A stretch of DNA of 64,000 bases from Nannocystis sp. RBIL2 (GTDB lineage: Bacteria > Myxococcota_A > Polyangia > Nannocystales > Nannocystaceae), in assembly GCF_026626745.1 (NCBI RefSeq), contig NZ_JAPNJW010000001.1, positions 4,820,001-4,884,000 of the forward strand, written 5' to 3'. Position 1 is the stretch's first letter. The number at the start of each line of letters is the position of its first letter. Of this stretch, positions 62,854 to 64,000 are shown piece after piece. Under the pieces are notes generated by a model. That model was not told the origin of the DNA. It ran no database searches and saw nothing but the letters and a program-made list of their open reading frames with translations. The position numbers were made by a program, and so were the translations under genes.

Positions 62854-64000
62854 TCAGCACCCGGCCAGCGCAGCCTGCGTCGCCGCCAGCTGCGGGTGCA
62901 GCAGCGCCGCGCGCAGCGTCGCCGCCTGCGCCAGCAATCCTCGCGCCTGCACCCCCGTGGCGGCAGATCCCGCCAGGTGCAGCGCATCGGCCAGCCCCCA
63001 CGCATAGCTCGGCCGCGCCTGCGCGGCGGCCAGCGCCTGCGCGGCCGCCTCGTCCACCACGCTGCCCACCGCCAGCGCCCGCGTCAGCGCCAAATTATTA
63101 AAATCGACCGCGAACAGGCCGAACCCGCAGGTCTCGGCCAGCACCAGGCCGCTGCGGATCGCCCGCTCCGCGTCGGCGAAGCGCCGCTCGGCCAGGCAGA
63201 TCTGCGCCTCCAGGGCGTGGCAGCGCAGCACCACCTCGACCTCGCCGGTCGCGGTCGTCCACGTGCGCGCGCGGGCCAGGTGGTCGCTGGCGCGGTCTGG
63301 ATCTGGCTCCTCGCCGGCCAGCGCCAGCGCGCCGAGGATCGTCTCCGCGTGCGCGCGGTGGCCCGCCCAGCCGAGTTCGTGCAGTCCTGCGAGGTTGCTC
63401 TCGATCTCCGCCTGCGCCGCCGCCACCCGGCCCAGCGCCAGCGCGTGCTCGGCCGCCCAGAACGAGCGGCGCGCGAACGGTCGATCGCCCAGCGCCCGCG
63501 CCTCTGCGAACCCCGCCTCCGCCGCCTCGACGCGCCCGAGGTCGTGCAGCACGCGGGCCCGCAGCGCCAGCGCTCGCGCCGCGTCCCCCGGCGCATCGGC
63601 GCGGATCGCCACCTCCGCCGCCGCCTCGCACAGCTGCAACGCCTCGGTCAGCGCGCCCGCCAGCCGCTCCGTGTAGGCCAGCGCGCGCAGGCTCGTCGTC
63701 AATCCTTCCAGGTTGCCGGCCTCGCGCACCAGCGCCGCGTGGATCCGGTAGCAGCGGCTCGCCTGCGCCAGATCGCCGAGCGCCCCCGCGTAGAGCCCCC
63801 AGTCGTACACCAGCCGCGCCCGCCGACCCGGCCCTGCCCCCGCCGTCATGCGAGCCGGATCGCCGCCCTCCGCGAACGCGCGCACGATCCGGGCCCCGCG
63901 GCTCATCGCCCCGAGCTGCAGCCCCAGGTGCGAGAACCCGCCCAGGCTGCGGAAGTAGAGCGACGCCGCCTCGCCCGTCCGGCCCGCGCGCAGCGTGTGC
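62854..64000 (-). CDS. TPR-rich protein (partial, C-terminal part)
   Basis: The 5' end lies beyond the right edge; 381 residues are visible and stay in frame to 64000. The sequence is a continuous alpha-solenoid of TPR-like pairs (LGDLAQASRCYRIHAALVRE, ALALRARVLHDLGRVEAAEA, ALEAQICLAERRFADAERAI). It matches the C-terminal tail of myxobacterial kinases or large ATPases of the adenylate-cyclase/predictor type, whose catalytic part would be upstream. It ends LAATQAALAGC. Confidence 0.8.
   Translation of the reverse strand, partial: HTLRAGRTGEAASLYFRSLGGFSHLGLQLGAMSRGARIVRAFAEGGDPARMTAGAGPGRRARLVYDWGLYAGALGDLAQASRCYRIHAALVREAGNLEGLTTSLRALAYTERLAGALTEALQLCEAAAEVAIRADAPGDAARALALRARVLHDLGRVEAAEAGFAEARALGDRPFARRSFWAAEHALALGRVAAAQAEIESNLAGLHELGWAGHRAHAETILGALALAGEEPDPDRASDHLARARTWTTATGEVEVVLRCHALEAQICLAERRFADAERAIRSGLVLAETCGFGLFAVDFNNLALTRALAVGSVVDEAAAQALAAAQARPSYAWGLADALHLAGSAATGVQARGLLAQAATLRAALLHPQLAATQAALAGC

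Overview
The window is very GC-rich DNA that looks like a predatory delta-type bacterium of the myxobacteria (Polyangia/Myxococcota, probably Nannocystis-like). The reasons are the codon bias, three large eukaryotic-type Ser/Thr kinases with TPR or propeller tails, many lipoproteins, FG-GAP/VCBS-type surface proteins, Thr/Ser/Gly-rich linkers, a MYXO-CTERM-like tail (GC-C...GRRRR) and a bacterial Thg1-like enzyme. No rRNA, tRNA or CRISPR array was recognised.

Layout. 1-8,500: edge-truncated kinase, inositol monophosphatase/HNH pair, a membrane protein with a VWA-like partner, a hydrolase/thioesterase pair, and a SirB1-like protein. 8,500-13,350: small secreted and lipoproteins, a YceI lipoprotein, a hydrolase and a CaiB/BaiF CoA-transferase. 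13,450-20,750: DUF1963 protein, a giant FG-GAP lipoprotein coupled to a peptidase-like lipoprotein, and a Cys-rich lipoprotein. 21,000-28,800: aroC with a PH-like membrane protein, a MenH-like hydrolase, slyX, an AraC regulator, a VOC protein, a propeller lipoprotein and a PAS-STAS regulator. 29,200-36,500: a 5'-truncated trypsin-like protein, a kinase-propeller protein and an astacin/FG-GAP protease. 36,500-44,600: a decayed gene, an FHA regulator, then an Rhs toxin island with duplicated fragments, a MITE-like insertion, frameshifts and remnants. 44,600-54,200: DraG-like hydrolase, Thg1-like enzyme, Pit transporter with its PhoU-like partner, globin-coupled histidine kinase, Cys-rich lipoprotein, tandem universal stress protein, FAD monooxygenase and a DUF2807 lipoprotein. 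54,200-61,600: an ECF sigma factor, a small protein and a TPR kinase divergent from a translationally coupled caspase-like protease and EAD-CHAT protease, followed by a truncated FGE-like protein. 62,400-64,000: a small basic protein and an edge-truncated TPR protein.

Two things stand out. First, a dispersed palindrome built on the core GGACATGTCC occurs more than 25 times. It fills most convergent intergenic gaps, lies just after stop codons, forms the signal-peptide start of two lipoproteins, and also sits inside coding sequences including aroC. It behaves more like a selected DNA word (terminator, uptake or binding signal) than a plain transposon. Second, the 54-61.6 kb locus looks like a conflict or programmed-death module: a kinase sensor, an ECF sigma factor whose ribosome binding site is locked in a perfect hairpin, and two caspase-fold proteases read as one coupled pair.

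Three separate genes (around 5,907, 43,560 and 44,449) are each restored by adding one base to a homopolymer run. That pattern suggests assembly indels as much as real decay.
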